A stretch of 64,000 nt of DNA from Chitinophaga sedimenti (GTDB lineage Bacteria; Bacteroidota; Bacteroidia; Chitinophagales; Chitinophagaceae), in contig NZ_JAKUKA010000001.1 in assembly GCF_023156195.1 (NCBI RefSeq), positions 2,480,001 through 2,544,000 of the forward strand, given 5' to 3'. The number at the start of each line of letters is the position of its first letter. Within the stretch, counting starts at the first letter, position 1. A model generated the notes under the pieces. It had not been told where the DNA came from. It worked only from the letters and a program-made list of their open reading frames with translations, and ran no database searches. Both the position numbers and the translations under genes were made by a program. This document shows, piece after piece, positions 27,873 to 36,312 of the stretch.

Positions 27873-29311
27873 TCCAACTTCTAACCGCGATTCTTTTAGT
27901 TGCTGTTCATTTTCTTACGGGCTACGGTGTGCTCAGTCTTTTTAAAGTGAAACTGAAACCCGTGATGCACGGCTCCCTGTCCATATTGCTGGGTGTGGCA
28001 GTAGCATCTATTCTCCCATTCTTATTGCAACTGGCGTATATACCGCTCACTACCCTCACCGTTTTCGGTTCGCTGATTGCAGCGATGTTACTACTGAACA
28101 TCAAAGTACTGCTCAGCAAAGAAAAACCGGCATTGAGCAAAAGTGACTTTAGCCTGCAGTTATATGAACTGCCGTTTGTCGGATTAATCGCTTTCCTGGT
28201 ATTTCTCAGCATCTGGCGCAGTTATGTATTGCCTCCCACTCCCCGTGACCTCCTGTCTGGTCCGGAAGCGATTGCGGAGTTTGCGGTACGTGAGCATACT
28301 TTTATCAACTCGATCTTTAACCTCAGCCTCGAATCCACGAATAACCAATTTAAACCGCCTTTTATCACCTGTTTGCAGTTGATTTACAAAATGGCCGGCT
28401 TTCCGTTTGGTCAGTGGTGGCTGGGCGTGATTGTTGCATCGTTTATAGTGTTCCTGTATAATTTGCTGAAACAAACCATACACCCTATTCTCGCAGGTGC
28501 GCTGGTATTCTTCTTTATGGCAGCGCCGGAGATGTATGGCTATACTTTTATGGCCTTGTTCGACTATGCCAACATGGTGTACTTTTTCCTCTCCTGCTAT
28601 TTTCTTTTTGAATACTTCAGGGGACAGGATAAACAGCATTTTTACGTTGCTACGCTGCTGATGGCATTTGCCGTATACATTCGTTCAGAGACACTGGTGC
28701 TCGCGGCCATGCTCGTACCAGCAATCCTCTTCGTGGCCTGGAAACAAAAAGCCGGTATCAAACAGATGGCAATCTTCGCCGGTGTATTTATGGTGGCGGC
28801 ATTCCTGTTTTACTGGATACCGCAAAGCCTCTACATTAAGCATTACCTGCCGGCACAATACGACATGGGCGCGTTGATACGGTCGGACCTGTTTAATCTC
28901 GCTCCTTTATGGAAACGCTTTGGCGATATGACTTCCCAACTGATGTTTGGCGAATGGGCCAAACAACTGTGGGGCTACATCATCTACATTTTCATGATCT
29001 GCCTGGTGGCGGAACTTGTTATCTTCAGGGCTAAACTGAACGTGACGGCCCGCAATTGGTTATACGCGGTGCTCGTGGTATATGTTGGCCTCCCTGTACT
29101 CGGTTTCGTACTGCCACTGATGGACCTCGACCACACGACCAAACGCGGCCTGATGAAAATACTGCCGCTGATGCTGTTGTACCTTGCCAATAACCAGCTG
29201 CTGCTGAAACTAACGGCCTGGCTCAACCAGTTTGAGTACACCGCAGCGCCGGCCGCTACTGCGCCACTTAAGCCTGCACCGAAAAAGGCTGCAACGCAGA
29301 AGAAAAAGTAA
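27869..29311 (+). CDS. Polytopic membrane protein, probable GT-C-like glycosyltransferase
   Basis: The protein has 480 residues with about eleven or twelve hydrophobic helices. A large first outer loop near residue 120-150 contains PPTPRDLLSGPEAIAEFAVRE; acidic or polar residues in the first loop are typical of lipid-linked-sugar glycosyltransferases of the GT-C fold. A Pro/Ala/Lys-rich tail (TAPLKPAPKKAATQKKK) ends the protein in the cytoplasm. The GT-C call is an inference from topology and size; no named motif proves it. It is coupled to the upstream single-pass protein and ends at a bidirectional terminator. Confidence 0.65.
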   Translation: MIQLLTAILLVAVHFLTGYGVLSLFKVKLKPVMHGSLSILLGVAVASILPFLLQLAYIPLTTLTVFGSLIAAMLLLNIKVLLSKEKPALSKSDFSLQLYELPFVGLIAFLVFLSIWRSYVLPPTPRDLLSGPEAIAEFAVREHTFINSIFNLSLESTNNQFKPPFITCLQLIYKMAGFPFGQWWLGVIVASFIVFLYNLLKQTIHPILAGALVFFFMAAPEMYGYTFMALFDYANMVYFFLSCYFLFEYFRGQDKQHFYVATLLMAFAVYIRSETLVLAAMLVPAILFVAWKQKAGIKQMAIFAGVFMVAAFLFYWIPQSLYIKHYLPAQYDMGALIRSDLFNLAPLWKRFGDMTSQLMFGEWAKQLWGYIIYIFMICLVAELVIFRAKLNVTARNWLYAVLVVYVGLPVLGFVLPLMDLDHTTKRGLMKILPLMLLYLANNQLLLKLTAWLNQFEYTAAPAATAPLKPAPKKAATQKKK

Positions 29312-29325
29312 TCACGACAAACGGT

Positions 29326-29362
29326 TATAAAAACGTCCCGGTATCACGCCGGGACGTTTTGC
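29326..29362. terminator. Bidirectional terminator between convergent genes
   Basis: A perfect 12-bp stem, AAAACGTCCCGG (29330-29341) with CCGGGACGTTTT (29349-29360), is flanked by A and T runs. It ends the membrane-protein pair and the convergent fibre-like gene. Confidence 0.9.
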
Positions 29363-29364
29363 TT

Positions 29365-30323
29365 TTATAATTTCGTGAGTGCTTCCAGTTCTTTTGCCGG
29401 GCTTCAACTTTATCCTGCAACTGGGAAAGATGCAAAGTAAGCTCCTCAACTTTCTGTAACAGCAGCCGATTCATTTCGCCTACATCCATGCCATCGCGGG
29501 CAATTTCGGCGGCAGAAGGAACGCCCGGCAAATGTTTATGTTGTTGCGCGTACGCAACCGTTTCTTTTAACACGGGCAATTTGTAATCCTGTTCGAATAC
29601 AAAGTCCGGCCAATTGGCATTACTGATGACTTTGAGTTTCTGGGCGTGTACATCGCCTTTAACAGCGAGTTTAGCGGCAGGATTGGATTCGCCGATGCCG
29701 ACGTTTCCGTTGGCGGCGATGCGCATTGTTTCCTGGCCGGCGTTCTTAACGAACACGAGCGGACTACTGGAATAAGGCCCCATGTATACGCCGTTCCCAT
29801 CCAAATAAGTCTCGAAAGAGGTAGTATGCGGACCATTCAGGAAAAACTGTGGCAATGAAGCAGAGCTGGTGGTGACACCTTCGCCCCAGATGCGCCCATA
29901 AGTCTTGAACTTATAATCAGTAATGGGCGCCCCACCGATAGCTACCGAACCTGTTGAACTAATGCTCATCCGGTCCTGGTCATTCGTCGCGAAACGGAGC
30001 GGCCCGGCGTAAGGATTAATAAAACGCGTACCGAGCGACATATTCTTGTGCGTTTCGATATAGAAGTAATCCAATCCTACAAAATTTCCGTCTACCGCAT
30101 CGATCGAAAAAATGCCACGGCCTCCATACAGATCATCAAATCCGAGACTTGCAGCTTTAAAACCCGAAGTCGTATTTTGCGTAAGCTTTATTCCACCATT
30201 CGTCACAATTGCGGAAACATTATCGTCTGTGGCGCCGTTTACAATCAGGCGATTGGTTGTTGTCTGCGCATAAGTAAGAGAACAACAAAACAGGCTAACA
30301 AGGGTTAAAACATTTCTTTTCAT
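29365..30323 (-). CDS. Secreted tail-fibre-like protein (paralogue B, one frameshift near the end)
   Basis: The restored protein has 319 residues. It has a signal peptide (NVLTLVSLFCCSLTYAQ), a variable Gly/Asn/Thr-rich body with repeated GSVAIGG and GNVGIGESN turns, and the common C-terminal domain: LAVKGDVHAQKLKV, NWPDFVFEQDYKL, HKHLPGVPSAAEI, MNRLLLQKVEELTLHLSQL. The sequenced frame reads on past the terminator because one A is missing near 29393; with it the protein ends ARQKELEALTKL at the TAA at 29365-29367, just before the terminator stem. That gives an independent check on the indel. Signal and domain order suggest a trimeric surface fibre. Confidence 0.75.
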
Positions 30324-30356
30324 AGATAAAGATTTAAAGCAATGAATTTACCCAAT

Positions 30357-30821
30357 CTATTCGAATATCAACTGTAACAGGAAGAAGAAAATGTTATTAA
30401 ATGCGTGGATAAAAGCAACCATCCAGAACTTATCGACTCGTATACCTTTCCAGGTGATATATGCATATATCAACACCACTCCTTTGATAGTGGTAATGAT
30501 GATGTAAGCCACATTGTAAGCATGCCCTAATCCAAACACGAAAGCAGCACACACCACCAGCCAATTGTTCTGCCACTTACGCCTGGCAAAAGCATCGTAT
30601 GGTATTTTCTGGAACAGGCATGTTTCGATTAAAGGAGCAGCAATGCAGGTGGCAAAAAAACAGGAAAACTTACTCCCGAACGTGCCACCGCTTTGATCTA
30701 TTTCAACATGAAACAGCGCTTCAATTGCCCATATCACTAATCCGTACGCATACGTGATTATCACACAAACCATCCCCCACAAAATCAAAAATAAAACAGC
30801 CTTGTGGCGATACCGATGCAT
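30357..30821 (-). CDS. CPBP-family-like membrane protein (divergent protease motif)
   Basis: The 154-residue protein has four hydrophobic segments. The CPBP/Abi intramembrane protease pattern is visible: APLIETCLFQK (motif 1 position), FVFGLGHAYN (FxxxH, motif 2) and VAFIHAFNNIFFF (HxxxN, motif 3). Motif 1 lacks the canonical EExxxR pair and shows only one Glu, so activity is uncertain. CPBP proteins process prenylated peptides or give self-immunity to bacteriocins. Here it lies 51 bp downstream of a gene for a peptide with a double-glycine leader, separated by a hairpin, so an immunity or processing role is a reasonable inference. Confidence 0.68.
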   Translation of the reverse strand: MHRYRHKAVLFLILWGMVCVIITYAYGLVIWAIEALFHVEIDQSGGTFGSKFSCFFATCIAAPLIETCLFQKIPYDAFARRKWQNNWLVVCAAFVFGLGHAYNVAYIIITTIKGVVLIYAYITWKGIRVDKFWMVAFIHAFNNIFFFLLQLIFE

Positions 30822-30839
30822 AGCGAAACGTTATAGCAA

Positions 30840-30862
30840 CCGGGGAAGCACAACTTCCCCGG
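30840..30862 (-). promoter_or_regulatory. Stable hairpin between peptide gene and CPBP gene
   Basis: CCGGGGAAG (30840-30848) pairs perfectly with CTTCCCCGG (30854-30862) around a 5-nt loop. No T-run follows on the minus strand, so it is not a standard terminator. It could stabilise the 3' end of the peptide mRNA or dampen read-through. Confidence 0.5.
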
Positions 30863-30872
30863 CCAGCTGTGG

Positions 30873-31077
30873 TTATTTTACAAAAATTTCAGGATGGTCT
30901 GCAAACATGCGTTTTGTGGCCTCCGCGCTTTCATAGATATCCCGATAGTGTTCTATGGTGAGATTGACCATCTGGGTCAGCACCCAGGTCTGGAACACAG
31001 TCCACCACCACCACAGTTCATCATCTCCCCACGCTCATTTCCTGAACGCCCATTCCGTTTAATGGTAAGTTTTTCAT
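30873..31077 (-). CDS. Putative double-glycine-leader peptide (frameshifted)
   Basis: From the ATG at 31077 the reading is MKNLPLNGMGVQEMSVG, then the frame breaks in a GGGG run. With one G added it continues EMMNCGGGG, completing a leader of the Bacteroidota type (GVQEM near the middle, a second EM, then GG). A second missing G at about 30999 leads to TVFQTWVLTQMVNLTIEHYR and DIYESAEATKRMFADHPEIF before TAA at 30873. Two added bases make 69 codons including the stop. A single removed base gives an alternative without the GG (GDDELWWWWTVFQ), so the exact form is open. Such leaders direct peptides to peptidase-containing ABC exporters; none is encoded here. The neighbour is a CPBP-like membrane protein. 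Confidence 0.5.
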
Positions 31078-31411
31078 TTGTTAAGGTTTTAAGTTAGTAC
31101 AATGGATACTTCATCTTAAGCAATAAAAGCTTCGCTTCCCGGGATGCAAAGCCCCTGAAGAAATTCTCGTTTAAGCAGAATTGTTTAGAAATTTATTTGA
31201 AGACAGGTCAACAAAATTGTACTGCAATGATAGAATAAATCTCAACGCAGAAAAATATTTTCACAACGTTTATTCGTGTACGTTACACACCGAAACATGG
31301 CTTATTTACGCGTATTAAGTATCTCATCAACAAAAAAATTTGAAAGTTCTGCCCGCCGGTTTTGGCTACATTTTACCCTGTTTTGGATAATTTCGTCAGA
31401 TCATTCCCTGC
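31078..31411. other. Intergenic region between divergent genes, no gene seen
   Basis: About 330 AT-rich bases separate the leader-peptide start from the aldo/keto reductase promoter. Stop codons fill all frames. It must hold the leftward promoter for the peptide gene, but I could not place a consensus TAnnTTTG with confidence. Confidence 0.5.
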
Positions 31412-31419
31412 TACCTTTG
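31412..31419 (+). promoter_or_regulatory. -7 element for aldo/keto reductase
   Basis: TACCTTTG, the same octamer as in the tRNA-His promoter, lies 19 bp before the ATG at 31439. The nearest upstream TTTG (31382-31385) is 26 bp away, longer than the consensus spacing. Confidence 0.45.
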
Positions 31420-31438
31420 TCCTACAAATACAAAGATT

Positions 31439-32443
31439 ATGAGCATTAAACATGTAAAACTCGGCAAACCAGGGCCTTACAGTACCCAACATCGGGCTCG
31501 GCTGTATGGGTATGAGCACCATCGCCGGTGCAGATATTTACGGTAAGGCGGACGAAACGGAATCTATCAACACCATTCACCGCTCGCTGGAACTCGGCGG
31601 CAACTTCCCGGATACCGCCGACCTTTACGGGCCCCTGCTGAATGAACGGCTTATCGCCAAAGCCATTAAAGGCAACCGCGATCAATACATTATCGCCACC
31701 AAATTCGGGTTTGAAATCGACGATAACGGGCAATTGACCTGGAAAATCAATGGCCGGAAAGATTATGTAAAGAAAGCGCTCGAACGCTCCCTGAAAAACC
31801 TGGGTACCGACTACATCGACCTGTATTACCTTCACCGCCGGACGCCAACACGCCTATCGAAGAAACAGTTGGCGCCATGAGCGAGCTCGTAAAATCCGGT
31901 AAAGTACGCTACATCGGCCTCTCAGAGGTATCGGCCAATACGCTGCGCAAAGCACACGCGGTACATCCGATCAGCGCGCTGCAAACAGAATACTCCCTGT
32001 TCGAAAGAAGCGTGGAAACAGACGGCATCCTGCCGGTTCTCGAAGAGCTGGGCATTGGCCTGGTGGCTTATTCCCCGCTAGGCAGAGGTTTTATTACCGG
32101 AGAAATTAAAAGCCCGGATGACTTTGCGGCCGACGATTTCCGCAGGTCTATTCCCCGCTTCCAAGGCGAACAGTTTAATAAAACCACGGAGCTGGTGGAC
32201 CTGATTCAGAAAATGGCAGCAGAAAAAGGCATTACACCATCGCAACTGGCCATCGCCTGGGTGGTGAATAAAGGCCACCTGCCTATCCCCGGCACCAAAC
32301 GTGTAAAGTATGTGGAGCAAAACATCGCCGCAGCGTCCATAACACTCACTGCTGCAGAAATAGCTGCCCTGGAAGCCGTAGTACCGGCGGGTGTTACCGG
32401 CGACCGTTACGATGCCACGGGCATGTCCATGGTGAACGCTTAA
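31439..32443 (+). CDS. Aldo/keto reductase (two indels)
   Basis: The protein has 334 residues in the Tas/YajO-like branch of NADPH-dependent aldo/keto reductases. The start is [10 protein letters not shown]; an extra C near 31462 shifts the frame, and without it the text reads [19 protein letters not shown]. Catalytic-tetrad positions are the Asp and Tyr in PDTADLYGP, the Lys in [10 protein letters not shown], and the His in [10 protein letters not shown] base is missing near 31842 (restoring [19 protein letters not shown]). The C-terminal half has [20 protein letters not shown] and [11 protein letters not shown], and the cofactor-binding [13 protein letters not shown]. An AraC-type regulator follows 27 bp downstream on the same strand. 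The substrate is unknown. Confidence 0.9.
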
Positions 32444-32470
32444 TTCCGTAACTTTATCAAAAGCAGTTCT

Positions 32471-33378
32471 GTGAAAAAGATAAATAAGGAGCCCGTCGCG
32501 ATACGGACGATCAGCGATCTGCACCGCCTGAGCCAGCTGCCGCCGCCGGAACATCCGCTAATCAGCGTACTGCACTTCAAAGATCTCAGGTACGCGCCCG
32601 AAGATTTTAAAAACGGGTATGTTCCGAACTTCTATATCATCGCCGTTAAGAAAGACTTTAAGGGAAAAATCCGCTACGGGCAAAGTTATTACGACTTCGA
32701 CGAAGGGGTAATGTCTTTTATGTCGCCTGGACAGGTGTATTACGAAGAACGGCCGGACGATCGTCCCTGCGACGGTGTGATGCTGATGGTGCACCCAGAT
32801 CTTTTCCACAACTCTCCGCTGGCGGCCAATATAAAGAAATACAGGTTCTTTTCCTACGCAGTGAACGAGGCGCTTTGTCTTTCTAAAAAGAGGAAGGCGT
32901 GATCGAAAACATCCTCGCGAACATTGAGCAGGAATACCGTGCAAATATCGACGGGTTCAGCCAGAACGTGATGATATCACAAATAGAACTGCTATTGCAT
33001 TATTCCGATCGTTATTACCACCGTCAATTCCTTACGCGCAAAACGGCCGGCTCTGACCTGTTATCGCAACTGGAGCAGGAACTGGACGAACATTTTTCGA
33101 ACAATCCGGGGCTGCCAACCGTAAAGGACATCGCGGATAAACTGCATGTTTCGGCTGATTACCTGAGCGACATGTTGCGCGCGCATACCGGCCAGAACAC
33201 GCAGCAGCACATTCACAATAAATTGATTGAAAAAGCGAAAGAGATATTGGGCGGAAGTAATTTATCGGTCGCTGAAATTGCTTACCAACTTGGCTTTGAG
33301 CATCCTCAATCATTCAATAAATTGTTTAAACGCAAAACGAACATCACACCGAAGGAGTTCAGGCAATCATTAAATTAA
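32471..33378 (+). CDS. AraC-family transcriptional regulator (one frameshift)
   Basis: The restored protein has 302 residues and starts at GTG (MKKINKEPVAIRTISDLHRL). The N-terminal ~180 residues form a cupin-like effector domain (SYYDFDEGVMSFMSPGQVYY). The C-terminal ~100 residues hold the two helix-turn-helix units (TVKDIADKLHVSADYLSDML and LSVAEIAYQLGFEHPQSFNK, then LFKRKTNITPKEFR). One A is missing near 32890; restored, it reads LCLSKKEEGVIENILANIEQ. Its position directly after the aldo/keto reductase suggests that it controls that gene. The ligand is unknown. Confidence 0.9.
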
Positions 33379-33383
33379 ACAGG

Positions 33384-33416
33384 AAGGGCAGTCACATACG
33401 GGCTGCCCTTCTTACT
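33384..33416 (+). terminator. Terminator after AraC gene
   Basis: AAGGGCAG (33384-33391) pairs with CTGCCCTT (33403-33410), followed by CTTACTT. The weak T-run makes it a moderate call. Confidence 0.55.
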
Positions 33417-33419
33417 TAA

Positions 33420-33457
33420 AAAAATATCCGGGCCAACCGCAAGGGCCGCCCGGATAA
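33420..33457 (-). terminator. Terminator after lipoprotein gene
   Basis: On the minus strand TATCCGGGC (33457-33449) pairs with GCCCGGATA (33433-33425) with extra pairs inside, and seven T follow. It ends the gene at 33479. Confidence 0.85.
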
Positions 33458-33478
33458 CCGAGTAGGTGTATAATTATC

Positions 33479-33871
33479 TTATGTACGGGACTCGATGATC
33501 GTGATTTTAACGGTAATCGGTTTGCCAGACGGACTAACCGTGCTACCATCCGCGCCCTGTACCTCGATTACCAGGGCGCCGCGCTGATAAGTATATGTGT
33601 ACGAATAACCATCGTATACATCCGGGATAGCCTCATAAATCTCTCCGTCACCGGTGATAGCCACTACAATAGCGTTCACCTGGTTCGTATAATCGTCTAT
33701 TTCCGGCATATCGATATCGTAATAATACGTCTGGGTAGCATTATCGTACTTCCAGCCATTCGCGGGAATAGTCACAACAATCGTACGGTTCGGAACTACC
33801 ACTTCCTCCTTGGTACAGGAAGATAAGAACATGCCCAGCGCAAGCAACGGTAAAAGGAGAAATCGTTTCAT
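33479..33871 (-). CDS. Small lipoprotein of unknown function
   Basis: The protein has 130 residues with a clear lipoprotein signal (LLLPLLALGMFLSSCTKEE). The mature part is beta-rich and acidic, with PANGWKYDNATQTYYYDIDM and YSYTYTYQRGALVIEVQGAD, suggesting a small Ig-like or jelly-roll fold. I do not recognise a named family. It has its own terminator. Confidence 0.75.
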   Translation of the reverse strand: MKRFLLLPLLALGMFLSSCTKEEVVVPNRTIVVTIPANGWKYDNATQTYYYDIDMPEIDDYTNQVNAIVVAITGDGEIYEAIPDVYDGYSYTYTYQRGALVIEVQGADGSTVSPSGKPITVKITIIESRT

Positions 33872-33976
33872 AGAGGTTGTTTAGCCTTTATATTCAAACA
33901 GAATGCCAAACTTTTTACCTGAACTGCAAACCGCTACCAGCCAGCCGTTGCGTCGCACACTTGAACGACAGATCTC

Positions 33977-34474
33977 CTACCCGACCGTCAGCAGGCTTTC
34001 CACATACTCAATAAAAGCCACCTCTTTTTCGGAATCGTCCTGCAATCCGGCTACGATCCGTTTGCCCTGCAAGGTAGCCAGCGCCGCCCGACGCGTATCG
34101 GCACTGATCGAATGCCGGTGGCGTTGCACCAGCTCCAGCGCGTTATGCCGGCTTTCGTAATTACCGTAACAAATAATGGTAACAAATTCTCGGAAGTATT
34201 CCTCGCAATCGAGCTTCCAGAGGGCGAACAGGAGACTGCCCCGGTTCGTTTCATTGTCGGGATGCAGCACCAGGCCCATAATGAGCGGTACCGCTTCCTG
34301 CACGCCCATTTCGGACAAACTGAGGGCCGCAGCATCGCGCAGGCGCCCGGTTTGCGTGAGCAACACTTCTTTCAGAAACGGAATCGCTTCGGTGACACGC
34401 GCATCGCCTAAACCAATAATGGACTTGCGTTGCAACTCCGGGTGACCGTTTAATAACTTGGAAAAATCTGTCAT
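33977..34474 (-). CDS. HEAT-repeat protein
   Basis: From the ATG at 34474 (MTDFSKLLNGHPELQRKSII) the protein has 165 residues made of about four helical-pair repeats: VTEAIPFLKEVLLTQTGRLR, DAAALSLSEMGVQEAVPLIM, REFVTIICYGNYESRHNALE, SADTRRAALATLQGKRIVAG. This is an all-helical scaffold without catalytic residues and without a signal peptide. The frame is open further upstream, but MTDFSK gives the natural start. The role is unknown. Confidence 0.75.
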   Translation of the reverse strand: MTDFSKLLNGHPELQRKSIIGLGDARVTEAIPFLKEVLLTQTGRLRDAAALSLSEMGVQEAVPLIMGLVLHPDNETNRGSLLFALWKLDCEEYFREFVTIICYGNYESRHNALELVQRHRHSISADTRRAALATLQGKRIVAGLQDDSEKEVAFIEYVESLLTVG

Positions 34475-34552
34475 GGCTGGAGCAAAGGTATGCAATGCCG
34501 TTGAAGGGTGTGACACAACCGGGGTTGAAGATAGCACTGCAGTTGGTCTCCA

Positions 34553-34589
34553 AAAGAAAATACCACACCTTTACGGGAAAGGTGTGGTA
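34553..34589 (-). terminator. Terminator after S41 peptidase gene
   Basis: A 12-bp stem, ATACCACACCTT with AAGGTGTGGTAT-type pairing (34560-34589), is followed on the minus strand by TTTTCTTTT. Confidence 0.85.
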
Positions 34590-34610
34590 AACCTGCCTGC
34601 CTATCGATTG

Positions 34611-36167
34611 TCACCTCACCTTTTTACCAAGCCTGAAATCCACCATGCCATTGAATTTGGGCGACGCAATAGATGCTTTTACCGCGCTTCGCAAGGTATT
34701 ACCTGTAGTGGCCACCCTCGCCGAAGCCGCAGTTCGCGAGAAAGCGCCGTTTTTTAAATAGGAGAATATCTGGGACAGATGATCGTCATGATCTGCATAC
34801 CCCCAAGGCACATTAATATAGTCGGACGCTGCCTGGTCAGGCGCAATTCCCGAATAATACGCCCCCACATGATTCGCGTTTTCGGTAGCGAAGTTGATCG
34901 CGTACAGGTCTGCCAGGTAATTTTCTTTACCCGTACTGTCGTAATTCGAAATCGTGAACGTGATAAAACCCACGGGCTTTCCATAGGTAGTGTCTCCAAC
35001 GGTTTTGACGTTCATATAGGGTTTCAGGTTATTGAGCGTTAACTCACTTGCCGATGCCGTGCTTTTACTGGTAATGAAAAACACGTTATTCAGTCCCAAA
35101 CCACCCGTAGTAGACGGAAACAACACAGAGGAAGCAAGTCCTGTATTATTGAGGTTGGCGGTGAGTTTGTCGTTGTATTTATAATAGTACATTACCTTTT
35201 TTTGCGCGGTGGCCGGGGCTATTACACTGTCGAGGTATTCGGCCGTGGTAACGGAGCCGCCGCCATTATAGCGCAAATCCACGATCAGGTTGTTAATACC
35301 CTGCGATTGGAATTTCGTGAATAGCGCGTCCAATACCGTTTTGGTAGTGGTGGCTACGCCGGAAGAATTGTAGGTACTCGGGAAGGTATAAAATACGAAG
35401 TAGCCCACCTTCTGGCTGTTCACCGTAAACACCGTATCGAACAATACCGGGTTGATGTTGTAGGAAGCGGCATTCAGCGTAACGGTCTGCGAAGTGCCGT
35501 TCGCCTTGGTCACCTTCAGCGTAACGGATGTGGAACTATAGATGGCGTTGATCACCTTCGCGGTGTTCGTACCATTGGCGCCATCGTAGGCGATATTTGT
35601 ATCGCCATTAATGGCGGTAATTTCGTCGCCCCGCGTAAGACCGCCCTGGGTATAGGCCGGCGCATTTTTATCGGCGTATAATACGTACAGATAGGTTTTA
35701 GTGCCATCGGAAGCATAGCTTACCTCCATCCCATAGTCCCCGGTCGCGCTGATCTTTTGTCCAAATTCGGAGATCCCGTCCTGCAAGGCGCTGGAGAGCG
35801 CGCCGGTACGATCGAGAAACGAATAGCGGTCCAACGAATTACCCGAAGCATCTTTCGGGTAGGACGCCATCCTGGCGAGAAGCACGTCTGCATTCGCGTA
35901 ACTGCTGCTCAGTGGGTCGATGGACGGCACCTGGCTATACCAGTAATAAGTGGGCAGCGAAGTAGACTTATCGCGACCGCCTTTCACGTAGGTGGTTTGC
36001 ATGGTGTGGTACATGAGATATTTCAGGGAGTCCTCGCTGGAGAGGGCGGTTCCGCTGCTTGCGCTGGTATTGGCTTTTTCACTGCCGGAACTTTTATCTT
36101 TCTTACACGCGGTGAAAAGGAAGCCGCTGGCTATTATGATCACTGCTGCTGTGGATAGCTTTGACAT
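34611..36167 (-). CDS. S41 family peptidase lipoprotein (C-terminal-processing type)
   Basis: The protein has 518 residues. It has a lipoprotein signal (AAVIIIASGFLFTACKKDK), a Ser/Thr-rich linker, an N-terminal helical part, a PDZ-like domain near residue 165-215 (GLTRGDEITAINGDTNIAY), and an S41 catalytic domain with VGYFVFYTFPS, NLIVDLRYNGGGSVTTAEYL, the serine segment TSKSTASASELTLNNLKPYM (SASEL) and the lysine segment DTTYGKPVG. The Ser/Lys dyad is therefore present. It acts at the periplasmic or outer surface on C-terminal peptides; the natural substrate is unknown. It is a single gene with its own terminator. Confidence 0.9.
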   Translation of the reverse strand: MSKLSTAAVIIIASGFLFTACKKDKSSGSEKANTSASSGTALSSEDSLKYLMYHTMQTTYVKGGRDKSTSLPTYYWYSQVPSIDPLSSSYANADVLLARMASYPKDASGNSLDRYSFLDRTGALSSALQDGISEFGQKISATGDYGMEVSYASDGTKTYLYVLYADKNAPAYTQGGLTRGDEITAINGDTNIAYDGANGTNTAKVINAIYSSTSVTLKVTKANGTSQTVTLNAASYNINPVLFDTVFTVNSQKVGYFVFYTFPSTYNSSGVATTTKTVLDALFTKFQSQGINNLIVDLRYNGGGSVTTAEYLDSVIAPATAQKKVMYYYKYNDKLTANLNNTGLASSVLFPSTTGGLGLNNVFFITSKSTASASELTLNNLKPYMNVKTVGDTTYGKPVGFITFTISNYDSTGKENYLADLYAINFATENANHVGAYYSGIAPDQAASDYINVPWGYADHDDHLSQIFSYLKNGAFSRTAASARVATTGNTLRSAVKASIASPKFNGMVDFRLGKKVR

Positions 36168-36279
36168 CTGCGTAAATTTTGATTTTCTGTATATGCTAAC
36201 GAGCTGCCGGCTAAGTTCGTTGCTTTAGAAAATACAAAGGGTGATTATGCCGATGAGTGGGGGTATTGTGTCGACGAAG

Positions 36280-36310
36280 AAAAAATCCCCGGTCTGGGTG
36301 ACCGGGGACT
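36280..36310 (-). terminator. Terminator of the fibre-protein operon
   Basis: TCCCCGGTC pairs with GACCGGGGA (36286-36309), followed by six T on the minus strand. It ends the four-gene unit that begins at 40700. Confidence 0.88.
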
Positions 36311-36312
36311 TC

